This document shows positions 46,787 to 56,045 of a DNA stretch of 64,000 nucleotides, piece after piece. This DNA comes from Actinotalea alkalitolerans (GTDB lineage Bacteria > Actinomycetota > Actinomycetes > Actinomycetales > Cellulomonadaceae), in assembly GCF_023369855.1 (NCBI RefSeq), contig NZ_JAMBPP010000015.1:1-64000 (forward strand), written 5' to 3'. The translations under genes and the position numbers were made by a program. Under the pieces are notes generated by a model. That model was not told the origin of the DNA, did not search any database, and saw only the letters and a list, made by a program, of their open reading frames with translations. Position 1 is the stretch's first letter. Every line of letters begins with the position of its first letter.

Positions 46787-48286
46787 TCAGTAGCGGTAGT
46801 GGTCGGACTTGTAGGGGCCCGCGGCGTCGATCCCGAGGTACTCGGCCTGGGTCTTGCTCAGCTCGGTGAGCCGGACGCCCAACGCGTCCAGGTGAAGCCG
46901 GGCGACCTTCTCGTCCAGGACCTTGGGCAGCCGGTAGACGCCTACGGGGTACTCCTCGCGCTTGGTGAAGAGCTCGATCTGGGCGATCACCTGGTTGGAG
47001 AAGGAGTTGCTCATCACGAAGGACGGGTGGCCGGTGGCGTTGCCCAGGTTCATCAGGCGACCCTCGGAGAGCACGATGATCGAACGGCCGGGACGGCCGT
47101 CCTCGGCGAAGACCCACTCGTGGACCTGCGGCTTGATCTCCGTCCGGACGATCCCGGGCACGGCAGCCAGCCCCACGATGTCGATCTCGTTGTCGAAGTG
47201 CCCGATGTTGCCGACCACGGCCTTGTCCTTCATGCCGGCCATGTGGTCGGCGGTGATCACGTCACGGTTCCCCGTGGTCGTGATGAAGAAGTCGGCCTGG
47301 TCCAGGACGTCCTCGATCCGCACGACCTGGTAGCCGTCCATCGCGGCCTGCAGCGCGCAGATCGGGTCGACCTCGGAGACCACGACCCGCGCACCCTGGC
47401 CACGGAACGCCTCTGCGGCCCCCTTGCCGACGTCGCCGTAGCCGGCCACGAAGGCCAGCTTGCCGCCCATCAGCACGTCGGTGGCCCGGTTGATCCCGTC
47501 GGGCAGGGAGTGACGGATCCCGTACTTGTTGTCGAACTTCGACTTGGTGACCGAGTCGTTGACGTTGATCGCCGGGAAGAGCAGGCGTCCGACCTCCGCG
47601 AGCTGGTAGAGCCGGTGCACCCCGGTGGTCGTCTCCTCGGTCACCCCGAGGACCTGCCCGGCGATCGTCGTCCAGCGATGGGGGTCGCTCTCGAGGGAGC
47701 GGCGCAGCACCCCCAGGACGACGTTGTGCTCCTCGGAGTGGTCAGGCTCGCCCGGCATGGTGTCGGCCGGGACGGTGCCGACGGCCTCGAGCTCGAGCCC
47801 CTGGTGGACCAGGAGCGTCGCGTCGCCACCGTCGTCGAGGATCATGTTGGGGCCCTGGCCCCCCGGCCACACCAGGATCTGCTCGGTGCACTCCCAGTAC
47901 TCGGTGAGGCTCTCGCCCTTCCAGGCGAACACCGGGACGCCCTGAGGGTCCTCGGGCGAGCCGTTCGGCCCCACGGCGACGGCAGCGGCGGCCTCGTCCT
48001 GGGTCGAGAAGATGTTGCACGAGGCCCACCGCACCTCGGCGCCGAGCGCGGTGAGGGTCTCGATCAGCACAGCGGTCTGGACGGTCATGTGCAGCGAACC
48101 CGCGATCCGGGCACCGGCGAGCGGCTGCGACTGGCCGTACTCGGCGCGCAACGACATCAGCCCGGGCATCTCGTGCTCGGCCAGGCGGATCTGGTGACGA
48201 CCTGACTCGGCGAGGCCCAGGTCACGGACCTTGTACCGGCCGGGGATCTCGTCGAAGCCGGACGGGGGGCGGGGGGACGTGGACAT
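46787..48286 (-). CDS. Adenosylhomocysteinase (S-adenosylhomocysteine hydrolase)
   Basis: 499 residues. Splits S-adenosylhomocysteine to adenosine and homocysteine, clearing a product that inhibits methyltransferases. The NAD-binding motif GYGDVGKG and the substrate-site motifs ([23 protein letters not shown] region near 50-75; [13 protein letters not shown]) are visible, with the C-terminal KSDHYRY dimer tail. GAGAGG is 5 bases before the ATG at 48286. The leader of about 140 bases has a -10 TAGGAT and nested GC-rich stems. Confidence 0.95.
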   Translation of the reverse strand: MSTSPRPPSGFDEIPGRYKVRDLGLAESGRHQIRLAEHEMPGLMSLRAEYGQSQPLAGARIAGSLHMTVQTAVLIETLTALGAEVRWASCNIFSTQDEAAAAVAVGPNGSPEDPQGVPVFAWKGESLTEYWECTEQILVWPGGQGPNMILDDGGDATLLVHQGLELEAVGTVPADTMPGEPDHSEEHNVVLGVLRRSLESDPHRWTTIAGQVLGVTEETTTGVHRLYQLAEVGRLLFPAINVNDSVTKSKFDNKYGIRHSLPDGINRATDVLMGGKLAFVAGYGDVGKGAAEAFRGQGARVVVSEVDPICALQAAMDGYQVVRIEDVLDQADFFITTTGNRDVITADHMAGMKDKAVVGNIGHFDNEIDIVGLAAVPGIVRTEIKPQVHEWVFAEDGRPGRSIIVLSEGRLMNLGNATGHPSFVMSNSFSNQVIAQIELFTKREEYPVGVYRLPKVLDEKVARLHLDALGVRLTELSKTQAEYLGIDAAGPYKSDHYRY

Positions 48287-48433
48287 GGTCACCTCTCGGG
48301 TGGGCACGGGTTGCGCAGGTGCGGCGGGACGGGTGGGCGCGGCGTCCGGGTCCGAGCAGCTCGACGGGCCGTCGCCATGCGTGCCCGGCGCGGCCCCGCG
48401 GGGCCGATGGCGTCGCCTGCGCCAAGCCGTCCC

Positions 48434-48439
48434 ATCCTA
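48434..48439 (-). promoter_or_regulatory. -10 element (TAGGAT) for sahH
   Basis: TAGGAT on the minus strand predicts a start near 48427 and a leader of about 140 bases before the ATG at 48286. Confidence 0.45.
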
Positions 48440-48511
48440 CGGCAGCCGTCCGCGCCCCTGCCCTCGGCGGCCCCGGTCGGCCACCGAGAGGCTGGCGAAG
48501 GGCCCGTCTGT

Positions 48512-48527
48512 GTTACAGGTAGGTAAC
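48512..48527. promoter_or_regulatory. Candidate MtrA-type operator GTTAC-N6-GTAAC
   Basis: GTTAC AGGTAG GTAAC, the same format as the site at 2659-2674. It is 226 bases from the sahH start and 388 from the transporter ATPase start. In Corynebacterium MtrA activates betaine carriers; binding here is inferred. Confidence 0.45.
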
Positions 48528-48914
48528 GATTCAGGATTTGGTAAAGGCGCAGGTCAGACCTCATCGGACGAGTGCTCGACACGGCTCTGACCCCCCCGAT
48601 CCACCCGTACCTCGCTTTACTCGTCCGACGATTGGGGACAGGGTGGGGGACGTCCGGTCAGTGCATCGACCGGGTTGACCGGTGCTCACGCGCCGTCGGT
48701 GCGCCCCTCCCCCGTGGGCTGCACGAGCCGTCGGACCCCGATCGGCACGGCCGCGTGACGCAGGCGCCGGTCGGTGACGGCGCCCTGCGTCAGCAGGCCA
48801 CGACCGTCCTCCACAGATCGACCGGCGCCGACCTGGCGCCCGTACCGCAGGACCAGCGACCACCGCTCCGCCGACCGCCGACCTGCGCCGCCCGACCATC
48901 GAGACGAGGAACGA

Positions 48915-50162
48915 GTGCCAGCACTTCGCGCCGAGGGCGTGTACAAGGTCTTCGGACGACGACCCGGTGAGGCGGTACGCCGGCTGCAGGCCGGAGCGAG
49001 CGTCGAGGACGTCAAGCCCCACGGGACCGCCGCCGTGATCGACGCGAGCTTCGAGGTGGCCGACGGCGAGACCTTCGTCGTGATGGGCCTGTCCGGCTCC
49101 GGCAAGTCCACCCTGATCAGGATGCTCAACGGTCTGTGGCGACCCACCTCGGGGCGGGTGATGATCGGCGACACCGACATCTCGGGGATCTCCGGCCGGG
49201 AGCTGCGCGCGCTGCGCCAGCAACGGGTGAGCATGGTCTTCCAGCACTTCGCCCTGCTCCCCCACCGCTCGGTGCTCGACAACGCCGCCTACCCGCTGGC
49301 CCTGCAGGACGTCGACCGCACCGAGCGGCGCCGGCGGGCGGGCGAGGCCCTCGAGATGGTCGGGCTCGCCGGCTGGGAGGATCACCTGCCCTCGCAGCTC
49401 TCGGGTGGGATGCGCCAGCGTGTCGGTCTGGCTCGGGCGCTCGCCGCCGGGACCGACATCCTGCTGATGGACGAGGCCTTCTCCGCGCTGGACCCGCTGA
49501 TCCGTCGGGAGATGCAGGAACAGCTCCTCGAGCTCCAGCAGACCCTTGGCAAGACCATCGTCTTCATCACGCACGACCTCAACGAGGCCATGCACCTGGG
49601 CGACCGCATCGCAGTCATGCGGGAGGGCCGGATCGTGCAGATCGGCACCTCCGAGCAGATCCTGTCCGACCCTGCGACCGACTACGTGGCCCAGTTCGTG
49701 GCCGACGTCGACAAGACCCGGGTGCTGACCGCCGCCTCGGTGATGGTGCGGCCCGCCGCCGTCGTCACCACCGGCGCCGGGCCACGGGTCGCCCTGCGCG
49801 AGATGCGCGAGGCCCAGGCCTCGGCGGCCTACCTCGTGGACCGCGACCGGACGCTGCGCGGCGTGCTGCGGGACGACGACGTCGTCCAGGCCCTGCGCGA
49901 CGGCTCGGACTCGCTGGTCGACCTGACCCGTGACGAGGTGACGGCGGTCTCGACCGAGACCCTGCTGATGGATGTCTTCGCGCCGTCCGCCGAGACCCCG
50001 CTGCCCGTCCCGGTGGTCGACGACCGCGGCCGGCTGGTCGGGGTGATCCCCCGCGTGACCCTGCTCGAGGCGATGTCCCGGAACCTCGCCGACCCCACGA
50101 CCGTCAGCGCGGACGCCGACCCCGCAGCCCTCGACGGCACCACGACGGAGGTCTCGGCATGA
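48915..50162 (+). CDS. Glycine betaine/proline-type ABC transporter ATP-binding protein
   Basis: 415 residues from GTG 48915 (GAGGAA upstream). Walker [10 protein letters not shown], signature [15 protein letters not shown] and Walker [14 protein letters not shown] lie in the first 240 residues; two CBS domains follow (about 270-400, [15 protein letters not shown] and [16 protein letters not shown]), as in OpuAA/ProV, where they sense ionic strength or c-di-AMP. It energises uptake of compatible solutes during osmotic stress. The stop overlaps the permease ATG (ATGA). Confidence 0.9.
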   Translation: MPALRAEGVYKVFGRRPGEAVRRLQAGASVEDVKPHGTAAVIDASFEVADGETFVVMGLSGSGKSTLIRMLNGLWRPTSGRVMIGDTDISGISGRELRALRQQRVSMVFQHFALLPHRSVLDNAAYPLALQDVDRTERRRRAGEALEMVGLAGWEDHLPSQLSGGMRQRVGLARALAAGTDILLMDEAFSALDPLIRREMQEQLLELQQTLGKTIVFITHDLNEAMHLGDRIAVMREGRIVQIGTSEQILSDPATDYVAQFVADVDKTRVLTAASVMVRPAAVVTTGAGPRVALREMREAQASAAYLVDRDRTLRGVLRDDDVVQALRDGSDSLVDLTRDEVTAVSTETLLMDVFAPSAETPLPVPVVDDRGRLVGVIPRVTLLEAMSRNLADPTTVSADADPAALDGTTTEVSA

Positions 50163-51052
50163 GCGTCACGAGCATCACCTCGGTCCTGACCGACCCGGGC
50201 TTCCGGCTGCCCCTCGGGGACTGGGTCGACGCCGGGGTGGACGGCCTGATCGCCACCTTCGGCGGACTCTTCGACCTGATCCGTACCGTCCTGATCGGAG
50301 GGTTCGAGGCGGTCGAGACCGTCCTGATCACCCCTCCCATGTGGATCGTCGCCCTCGTCCTGGCCGGCCTCGCCTACCTCGCCAAGGGGTGGCGGCTGGC
50401 CCTGGGGGCGCTGATCGGGTTCCTCGTGGTCCAGGGGGTCGACCAGTGGGGCAACGCCATGGCGAGCCTGGCCCTGGTGCTCGTCGCGAGCGCCATCGCC
50501 CTGGCGATCGGGATCCCGATGGGGATCTGGGCCGCGAGCAGCGACCGGGTCTCGGCGGCCGTCCGACCGGTGCTCGACTTCATGCAGACGATGCCCGCCT
50601 TCGTCTACCTGATCCCCGTGGTCATCATCTTCTCGGTCGGCCCCGTGCCCGGGCTGGTCGCCACGATCGTCTTCGCCCTCGCGCCCGGTGTGCGGTTCAC
50701 CGAGCTCGGTATCCGACAGGTCGACCAGGAGGTGGTCGAGGCGGGTCACGCCTTCGGCTCCACACCTCGACGCATCCTGCGGCAGATCCAGCTCCCCCTC
50801 GCCCTGCCGACCATCATGGCCGGCGTCAACCAGGTGATCATGCTGTCCCTGTCGATGGTCGTGATCTCGGGCCTGGTCGGGGCTGCGGGACTCGGGCGGG
50901 ACGTCGTGTCCGCCCTCTCCCGCGTGAACGTCTCGCTGGGCTTCGAGGCGGGGCTGGCCGTGGTGATCCTGGCGATGTACCTGGACCGCATCACCTCGGC
51001 TCTCGCCGACCGCTCACCCGTCGCGAAGGCCCTCCGCACCACCTCTGCCTGA
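50159..51052 (+). CDS. Glycine betaine/proline-type ABC transporter permease
   Basis: 297 residues with about six to seven membrane helices and the ABC permease EAA-type loop ([35 protein letters not shown] region, about 195-230). ProW/OpuAB-like. Coupled to the ATPase gene by a 4-base overlap; the binding protein follows after 66 bases. Confidence 0.88.
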   Translation: MSVTSITSVLTDPGFRLPLGDWVDAGVDGLIATFGGLFDLIRTVLIGGFEAVETVLITPPMWIVALVLAGLAYLAKGWRLALGALIGFLVVQGVDQWGNAMASLALVLVASAIALAIGIPMGIWAASSDRVSAAVRPVLDFMQTMPAFVYLIPVVIIFSVGPVPGLVATIVFALAPGVRFTELGIRQVDQEVVEAGHAFGSTPRRILRQIQLPLALPTIMAGVNQVIMLSLSMVVISGLVGAAGLGRDVVSALSRVNVSLGFEAGLAVVILAMYLDRITSALADRSPVAKALRTTSA

Positions 51053-51118
51053 CCACCCACCCCCGGCCTGCCCTGGCCGGCCACCCCCGGCGGCACCCCG
51101 CCGCCATGAAAGGAAGCA

Positions 51119-52048
51119 ATGACTCATCGCACCCGCCGTACCACGGCCGCCGTGGCCACCGGCCTGGCCCTGAGCCTGGGCCTCGCCGCCTGCGCCGGAT
51201 CGACCGACGAGCCCGCGCAGGCCCCCGAAGAGACCGCCACGGGCGACCAGCAGGACGTCACCATCGCGATCCACAACGGCTGGGACGAGGGCATCGCCGT
51301 CTCCTACCTGTGGCAGAACCTGCTCGAGCAGGAGGGCTACACCGTGGAGATGGAGATGGCCGATCCCGGGCCGATCTACACGAGCATCGCGAGCGGCCAG
51401 TTCGACGTGAACTTCGACATGTGGCTGCCGATCACCCACGAGGACTACCTCGAGCAGTTCGGCGACGACATGGAGCAGCTCGGCTCCTGGTACGACGACG
51501 CCCGGCTGACCATCGCGGTCAACGAGGACTCCCCGATCACCTCGCTGGACGAGCTGGCCGAGGCCGCTGACGACTTCGACGGTCGCCTGGTGGGCATCGA
51601 GTCCGGCGCCGGCCTGACCCGCATCACCAAGGACGAGGTCATCCCGACCTACGGCCTGGAGGGCATCGACTTCATCGAGTCCTCGACCCCGGCGATGCTC
51701 GCCGAGCTGACCGGCGCGGTCGCGGCCGAGCGCAACATCGCGGTGACCCTGTGGCGTCCGCACTGGGCCTACGAGGCCTTCCCGATCCGTGACCTCGAGG
51801 ACCCCGAGGGTGCCCTGGGTGACGCGGAGCGCATCGAGATGGTCGGACGCACCGGCTTCACCGCCGACTTCCCGCAGTTCGCCGCCTGGCTGGCCGAGTT
51901 CACGCTGACCGACGAGCAGCTGTTCTCCCTCGAGAACATCATGTTCAACGAGAACGGTGGCACGCAGAACGAGGTCTCCGTCTCGCAGTGGCTCGACGAG
52001 AACCCGACCTTCTTCGACGACATCAAGGATGCCGCAGGCGAGGTCTGA
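51119..52048 (+). CDS. Glycine betaine-type substrate-binding lipoprotein
   Basis: 309 residues. Signal peptide with a lipobox ending at Cys25 (GLAAC), then an OpuAC fold: MWLPITHEDYLEQFG and RNIAVTLWRPHWAYEAFPIR provide the aromatic cage typical of quaternary-amine binding. GAAAGGA precedes the ATG. It delivers solute to the permease; betaine, choline or proline-betaine are possible ligands. A double terminator follows. Confidence 0.88.
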   Translation: MTHRTRRTTAAVATGLALSLGLAACAGSTDEPAQAPEETATGDQQDVTIAIHNGWDEGIAVSYLWQNLLEQEGYTVEMEMADPGPIYTSIASGQFDVNFDMWLPITHEDYLEQFGDDMEQLGSWYDDARLTIAVNEDSPITSLDELAEAADDFDGRLVGIESGAGLTRITKDEVIPTYGLEGIDFIESSTPAMLAELTGAVAAERNIAVTLWRPHWAYEAFPIRDLEDPEGALGDAERIEMVGRTGFTADFPQFAAWLAEFTLTDEQLFSLENIMFNENGGTQNEVSVSQWLDENPTFFDDIKDAAGEV

Positions 52049-52064
52049 AAGACCCCGTCCCGGT

Positions 52065-52136
52065 CGCTGCCACCGCGTGGTGGCAGCGCAGCACGACGCA
52101 GGGCCCCGTCCACCGGACGGGGCCCTGCGTCGTGCT
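52065..52136. terminator. Tandem terminator with a 22-bp perfect stem
   Basis: First hairpin CGCTGCCACC/GGTGGCAGCG with a 4-base loop (52065-52088); second a 22-bp perfect stem with a 3-base loop (arms 52090-52111 and 52115-52136). They separate the betaine operon from the convergent Trm112 gene and are among the strongest in the window. Confidence 0.85.
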
Positions 52137-52139
52137 GTC

Positions 52140-52367
52140 TCAGACCGTGCCGGACGCGGGGTAGGCCTCGTCCACGAGCAGCACCGGGATGCCGTCACGT
52201 ACCGGGTACGCCAGCGCGCAGGTCTCGCCGGTGCAGGTCAGCTCAGGCATGCCGTCGGGCCGGGTCCCGTCGAGCAGCTCACCACCGCAGGCCGGGCACC
52301 GCAGGATCTCGCGGACCCACGGCTCGATCGCCGCGGGGCCGCTGGGCTGCCCGGGGTCCGCGCTCAT
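52140..52367 (-). CDS. Trm112-family zinc protein
   Basis: 75 residues with two cysteine pairs, Cys24/Cys27 (CPAC) and Cys45/Cys50, and the end PVRDGIPVLL. Trm112-like proteins activate methyltransferases or carry zinc; in actinobacteria the gene sits next to phosphomannomutase. The ATG overlaps the manB stop by 4 bases. Confidence 0.82.
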   Translation of the reverse strand: MSADPGQPSGPAAIEPWVREILRCPACGGELLDGTRPDGMPELTCTGETCALAYPVRDGIPVLLVDEAYPASGTV

Positions 52368-53851
52368 CCCTGCCCCGCACGCACGAGCGCCAGGACGTCG
52401 TCGCGCACCTTGACCATGATGTCCTCGTCGGCTGCCTCGACGTTCAGGCGCAGCAGCGGCTCGGTGTTGGAGGCACGCAGGTTGAACCACCAGCGCGGGT
52501 GGTCCTCCCAGTGCGAGACCGTCAGGCCGTCGAGCTCGTCGACCTCGACGGGCCCGGCGCCCTGCTGCGTCACGTAGGCCTCGACGACCCTGGCGCGGGC
52601 CGCCGCGACGTCCTCGACGCGGGAGTTGACCTCTCCGCTGGCGACGTACGGCTCGTAGGCCTCGGACAGGTCGGACAGGGCGACGGGTGAGCCGTCAGCG
52701 CTCCGGGCCTGCCCGAGCGCCGCGAGCACGTGCATCGCCGCGAGCATGCCCGTGTCCGCGAAGTAGAAGTCCCGGAAGTAGTAGTGCGCACTGTGCTCAC
52801 CACCGAAGACCGCGTCGCTGGCCGCCATCTGCTCCTTGATGAAGGAGTGGCCCACCCGCGTGCGCACGGTGCGCGCGCCGGCCGCCTGCAGCAGGTCCGG
52901 GACGACACGCGAGGTGATGAGGTTGTGGATGACCGTCGGGGTGCGCCCTGCCGCCCGCTCGCGGGCCACCTCGCGCAGCCCGACCAGCGCGGTGATCGCC
53001 GAGGGGCTGACCGGCTCACCGCGCTCGTCGATGACGAAGCACCGGTCCGCGTCGCCGTCGAAGGCCAGGCCCAGGTCGGCCCCGTGCTGCACGACGGCCG
53101 CCTGGAGGTCACGCAGGTTCTCGGGCTCCAGCGGGTTCGCCTCGTGGTTGGGGAAGGTGCCGTCGAGCTCGAAGTACAGCGGCACGATGTCCAGCGGCAG
53201 CTCGGGCAGGCCTGCTCCGGTGCCCAGCACGGCAGGGACGGTCAGGCCACCCATGCCGTTGCCCGCGTCGATGACGACCTTGAGCGGGCGGATACCGCCC
53301 AGGTCGACCAGGGACCTCAGGAACGAGGCGTACTCGGCGAGCATCTCGCGGTCGCTGACCTCACCACGACGCTCCGCGTCCGGGGGCACGCCGTCGGCGA
53401 GGTAGCGCTCGGCGAGGTCGCGGATCGCGGTGAGCCCCGAGTCCTGGCCGACCGGCCTGGCGCCCGCGTGGCACATCTTGATCCCGTTGTACTCGGCGGG
53501 GTTGTGGCTCGCGGTGAACATCGCACCGGGCAGCCCGAGCGACCCGGAGGCGTGGTAGAGCCCGTCGGTCGAGCACAGCCCGATCAGCACGACGTCGACC
53601 CCGCGCGCCCGTGCCCCCTCGGCGAAGGCGGCGACCAGGGCGGGACCCGAGTCGCGCATGTCCTGCCCGATCACCGCGCGGGGCGGCGTGGTCCCGGAGG
53701 GCTGCGCCGCCGGCAGGACGACCACGTCGGCGAAGGCGGCGCCGATCGCGCGGGCGACCTCCGGGCTGAACAGGTCGGGGACGACACCGCGGACGTCGTA
53801 GGCCTTGATGAGGGCACGGAGATCGGGTGCGGGAGGAGTCGTGGAGGTCAC
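52364..53851 (-). CDS. Phosphomannomutase/phosphoglucomutase (ManB)
   Basis: 495 residues in four domains. The active-site Ser lies in TASHNPAEYNG, the metal loop in DGDADRCFV, and the sugar-binding GGEHSAHY and the phosphate-binding end RASNTEP follow. It interconverts mannose-6-phosphate and mannose-1-phosphate for GDP-mannose and cell-wall glycan; manA is at 62670. Leaderless: TAGGCT ends 6 bases before the GTG. Confidence 0.93.
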   Translation of the reverse strand: MTSTTPPAPDLRALIKAYDVRGVVPDLFSPEVARAIGAAFADVVVLPAAQPSGTTPPRAVIGQDMRDSGPALVAAFAEGARARGVDVVLIGLCSTDGLYHASGSLGLPGAMFTASHNPAEYNGIKMCHAGARPVGQDSGLTAIRDLAERYLADGVPPDAERRGEVSDREMLAEYASFLRSLVDLGGIRPLKVVIDAGNGMGGLTVPAVLGTGAGLPELPLDIVPLYFELDGTFPNHEANPLEPENLRDLQAAVVQHGADLGLAFDGDADRCFVIDERGEPVSPSAITALVGLREVARERAAGRTPTVIHNLITSRVVPDLLQAAGARTVRTRVGHSFIKEQMAASDAVFGGEHSAHYYFRDFYFADTGMLAAMHVLAALGQARSADGSPVALSDLSEAYEPYVASGEVNSRVEDVAAARARVVEAYVTQQGAGPVEVDELDGLTVSHWEDHPRWWFNLRASNTEPLLRLNVEAADEDIMVKVRDDVLALVRAGQG

Positions 53852-53857
53852 CCCGGC

Positions 53858-53863
53858 AGCCTA
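53858..53863 (-). promoter_or_regulatory. -10 element (TAGGCT) for leaderless manB
   Basis: TAGGCT on the minus strand ends 6 bases before the GTG at 53851. Confidence 0.5.
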
Positions 53864-53890
53864 GACGCCCGGACCGGGTGGTCGTGAGGC

Positions 53891-54181
53891 TCAGCGAGCC
53901 TTGCGGGCCGACCGGGCGAGCACCGACTCGATCGGCATCGGCTCCCAGGTGCTGTCCGACGCCGGGACGAGCCACTCGCGCCGCTCGCACCGGTGGCACG
54001 AGACGAAGGTGACCGCGGTGCCGTCGGTGAGCACCATCGGGAGCCGGGTCATGTCGGGCGACCTGCAGCTCGAGCACTGCTGGGGCGGTGGGGCCGCAGG
54101 GGTTGCCGGCTCAGGCGTCGGCGCGGACCTCGGCGACGCACGCTTGCGACCCGACGACGTGGACCCTGGCTCGGCGCCCAC
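53891..54181 (-). CDS. Zinc-ribbon protein of unknown function
   Basis: 96 residues from GTG 54181. A disordered Pro/Ser/Ala-rich head (1-32) leads to a CxxC-x22-CxxC zinc ribbon (Cys36, Cys39, Cys62, Cys65) and a tail ARSARKAR. No helix-turn-helix. The start lies 2 bases downstream of the DUF3499 stop, indicating co-translation. Function unknown; this order is common in Micrococcales. Confidence 0.65.
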   Translation of the reverse strand: MGAEPGSTSSGRKRASPRSAPTPEPATPAAPPPQQCSSCRSPDMTRLPMVLTDGTAVTFVSCHRCERREWLVPASDSTWEPMPIESVLARSARKAR

Positions 54182-54183
54182 CG

Positions 54184-54543
54184 TCAGAGCCCTTCGCCCC
54201 TCAGGACCCGCAGGTGACCGCGGCGGGCGACCTCGGCGACCACGGGCTCCGGCACGGGTGCCACCGCTCGCGGGCGGCCCGCCTCGCGCACGGCGTCCGC
54301 GAGCGCGAGGAGGTCGTCGGGGGTGGGGCCCGTGGGCACGAACTCCGGCGTGACCCGCACGACCTCCCAGCCACGCGGCGCGGTCAGCCGCTCGGCGTGC
54401 TCGCTGCACAGGTCGTAGGAGTGCGGTTCGGCGAGGTGGGCCAGCGGGCCGAGCACGGCGGTCGAGTCGGAGTAGACGTAGGTGAGCGTCGCGACGGCAG
54501 GCCGCCCGCAGGCGCTGCGTGAACACTGCCGACCTGATCTCAC
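54184..54543 (-). CDS. DUF3499 family protein
   Basis: 119 residues starting VRSGRQCSRSACG with Cys7 and Cys12, and DLCSEH (Cys46, His49); these look like a small zinc site. Core YSDSTAVLGPLAHLAEPHSYDL. Conserved in nearly all actinobacteria beside manB; role unknown. TAGTGT ends 8 bases before the GTG. Confidence 0.85.
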   Translation of the reverse strand: MRSGRQCSRSACGRPAVATLTYVYSDSTAVLGPLAHLAEPHSYDLCSEHAERLTAPRGWEVVRVTPEFVPTGPTPDDLLALADAVREAGRPRAVAPVPEPVVAEVARRGHLRVLRGEGL

Positions 54544-54551
54544 AACGCCCG

Positions 54552-54557
54552 ACACTA
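54552..54557 (-). promoter_or_regulatory. -10 element (TAGTGT) for DUF3499 gene
   Basis: TAGTGT on the minus strand ends 8 bases before the GTG at 54543. Confidence 0.45.
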
Positions 54558-54595
54558 CCCGCGCGTGGTCCGGGCGGGCGAGCACCACGCCGCCC

Positions 54596-54601
54596 TAGAG
54601 T
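54596..54601 (+). promoter_or_regulatory. -10 element (TAGAGT), leaderless
   Basis: TAGAGT ends 6 bases before the GTG at 54608. It is 39 bases from the divergent DUF3499 -10. Confidence 0.5.
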
Positions 54602-54607
54602 GGGACC

Positions 54608-55078
54608 GTGAGCTCCTGGCGCGTCCCCGACCACGCCGTGCAGACCGGTCAACCGGGCGGCCGGGCGCTGGGTGCCCGCCGGCGCGACCGGCGCGGGCGC
54701 GGTCTGCGTGGGCCGCTGCTGCCACCAGCCCTTCCCGCGCACCACACGCGCGCCGAGCGGTTCGACGACCACGTGCTCACGGCCGTCGAACGCCTCGAGC
54801 GCCGTTGGGGCCGTGAGCTCGAGGGCACCGAGTTCGCGGTCGAGGAGGTCCCTCCCTCGCACCCGGCTCCCTGGGAGCGGGGCGGTGTGCCCCTGGGCAG
54901 GTACTTCCCTGCGGACGCCGGGATGCCCGCGCGGATCGTCGTCTACCGACGGCCGGTCGAGACCCGCGCGGTCGACGAGGCCGACCTCGTCGACCTCATC
55001 CGTGACGTGCTCGTCGAGCAGGTGGCGCACCTGCTGTCCCGCCCTCCCGAGGACATCGACCCCCGCTACCGCGCCTGA
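54608..55078 (+). CDS. Zincin-like (metallopeptidase family) protein lacking HExxH
   Basis: 156 residues. Conserved segment FDDHVLTAVERLERRWGRELEGTEFAVEEVP with VVYRRPVETRA matches the DUF1025/zincin-like family. Where the catalytic HExxH is expected the sequence reads VEQVAHLL, so it probably lacks peptidase activity. The basic N-terminus (1-40) is unusual. Divergent from DUF3499; leaderless promoter. Confidence 0.75.
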   Translation: MSSWRVPDHAVQTGQPGGRALGARRRDRRGRGLRGPLLPPALPAHHTRAERFDDHVLTAVERLERRWGRELEGTEFAVEEVPPSHPAPWERGGVPLGRYFPADAGMPARIVVYRRPVETRAVDEADLVDLIRDVLVEQVAHLLSRPPEDIDPRYRA

Positions 55079-55141
55079 CCGCCCCGTGACGGCGAGCGTG
55101 CCCTGCTGCCATCGGCGGCACCGCCGTCATCGCCCCTGACC

Positions 55142-55147
55142 TAGGGT
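55142..55147 (+). promoter_or_regulatory. -10 element (TAGGGT), leaderless
   Basis: TAGGGT ends 6 bases before the ATG at 55154. Confidence 0.5.
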
Positions 55148-55153
55148 TCCTCC

Positions 55154-56014
55154 ATGACCGCTGCCGACCGTCCTGCCGTCCGCGTGGTCTGCGTGACCTA
55201 CCACCCAGGGCCCGAGCTCGCGGACTTCGCGCGCTCCCTGCGGGGAGCGACCGACTCCCCCACCCACCTGGTGCTGGTGGACAACGGCTCGGACCGCCGC
55301 GTGGTCGACGAGGTCGCGACCACCTACGGCGCCCAGGTCCGCGACCCCGGCGGGAACCTCGGTTACGGGCGCGCGGCCAACGTCGGTGCCGCGGAGGGCG
55401 ACGAACCCTGGCTCGTCATCGCCAACCCCGACATCGTGTGGCACACCGGCGCGCTCGACCGTCTCCTGGAGGTCGCCACCGCTGACCCCACGGTCGGTGC
55501 GGCAGGACCTGCGCTGCTCAACGTCGACGGCACCCGCTACCCCTCGGCCCGCGCGCTGCCGTCGCTGACCCAGGGCGTCGGGCACGCCGTGCTGGGTCGG
55601 GTGTGGCCGACCAACCCGTGGACGATCGCCTACCAGCGCCGGCAGGAGGACACCTCCCTCGAGCAGCGGGCCGCGGGGTGGCTGTCCGGGGCGTGCCTGC
55701 TGGTGCGTCGCACGGCCTTCGAGCAGGTCGGCGGCTTCGACGAGGCCTACTTCATGTTCTTCGAGGACCTCGACCTGGGCGAACGGCTGAGCCGTGCCGG
55801 GTGGACCAACGTCTACGTGCCGTCCGCAGTGGTGACCCACGTCGGGGGCACGTCCTGGCGCGAGCGCCCTGCACCCATGATCCGGGCGCACCACGCGAGC
55901 GCGTACCTCTACCTCTCCCGACGGTACGACGGCTGGTACCTGTGGCCCGTGCGGGCCGCGATCCGGGTCGGACTGGTGGTGCGCCAGACGCTCGAGCTGC
56001 GTCGCGCCCGCTGA
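55154..56014 (+). CDS. Family 2 glycosyltransferase (rhamnosyltransferase WbbL-like)
   Basis: 286 residues. GT-A fold: nucleotide-sugar entry VVCVTYHPGPELADF, VLVDNGSDR, DXD-like NPDIVWH, GWLSGACLLVRRTAFEQVGGFDEAYFMFFEDLDLG, the acceptor motif of WbbL-type enzymes. It may attach rhamnose to a cell-wall linker or a surface glycan. Leaderless ATG. Confidence 0.87.
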   Translation: MTAADRPAVRVVCVTYHPGPELADFARSLRGATDSPTHLVLVDNGSDRRVVDEVATTYGAQVRDPGGNLGYGRAANVGAAEGDEPWLVIANPDIVWHTGALDRLLEVATADPTVGAAGPALLNVDGTRYPSARALPSLTQGVGHAVLGRVWPTNPWTIAYQRRQEDTSLEQRAAGWLSGACLLVRRTAFEQVGGFDEAYFMFFEDLDLGERLSRAGWTNVYVPSAVVTHVGGTSWRERPAPMIRAHHASAYLYLSRRYDGWYLWPVRAAIRVGLVVRQTLELRRAR

Positions 56015-56045
56015 CGCCGCGGGATCCGACGCCGGCAGCGGGTGC

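Larger units (their letters stand above)
48287..48914. other. Divergent 628-bp intergenic region, sahH / betaine transporter
   Basis: No convincing gene lies here. The region holds the sahH -10 (48434-48439), a structured sahH leader including a GGCCCCGCGGGGCC palindrome and CGCCAT/ATGGCG arms, the GTTAC-N6-GTAAC site at 48512-48527, and a long upstream region of the transporter of about 390 bases in which I could not place a promoter securely. Confidence 0.6.

Noticed and set aside
48287-48434. SAH riboswitch before sahH
   Set aside because: I could not find the conserved core of the SAH aptamer; kept only as a structured leader of unknown type.
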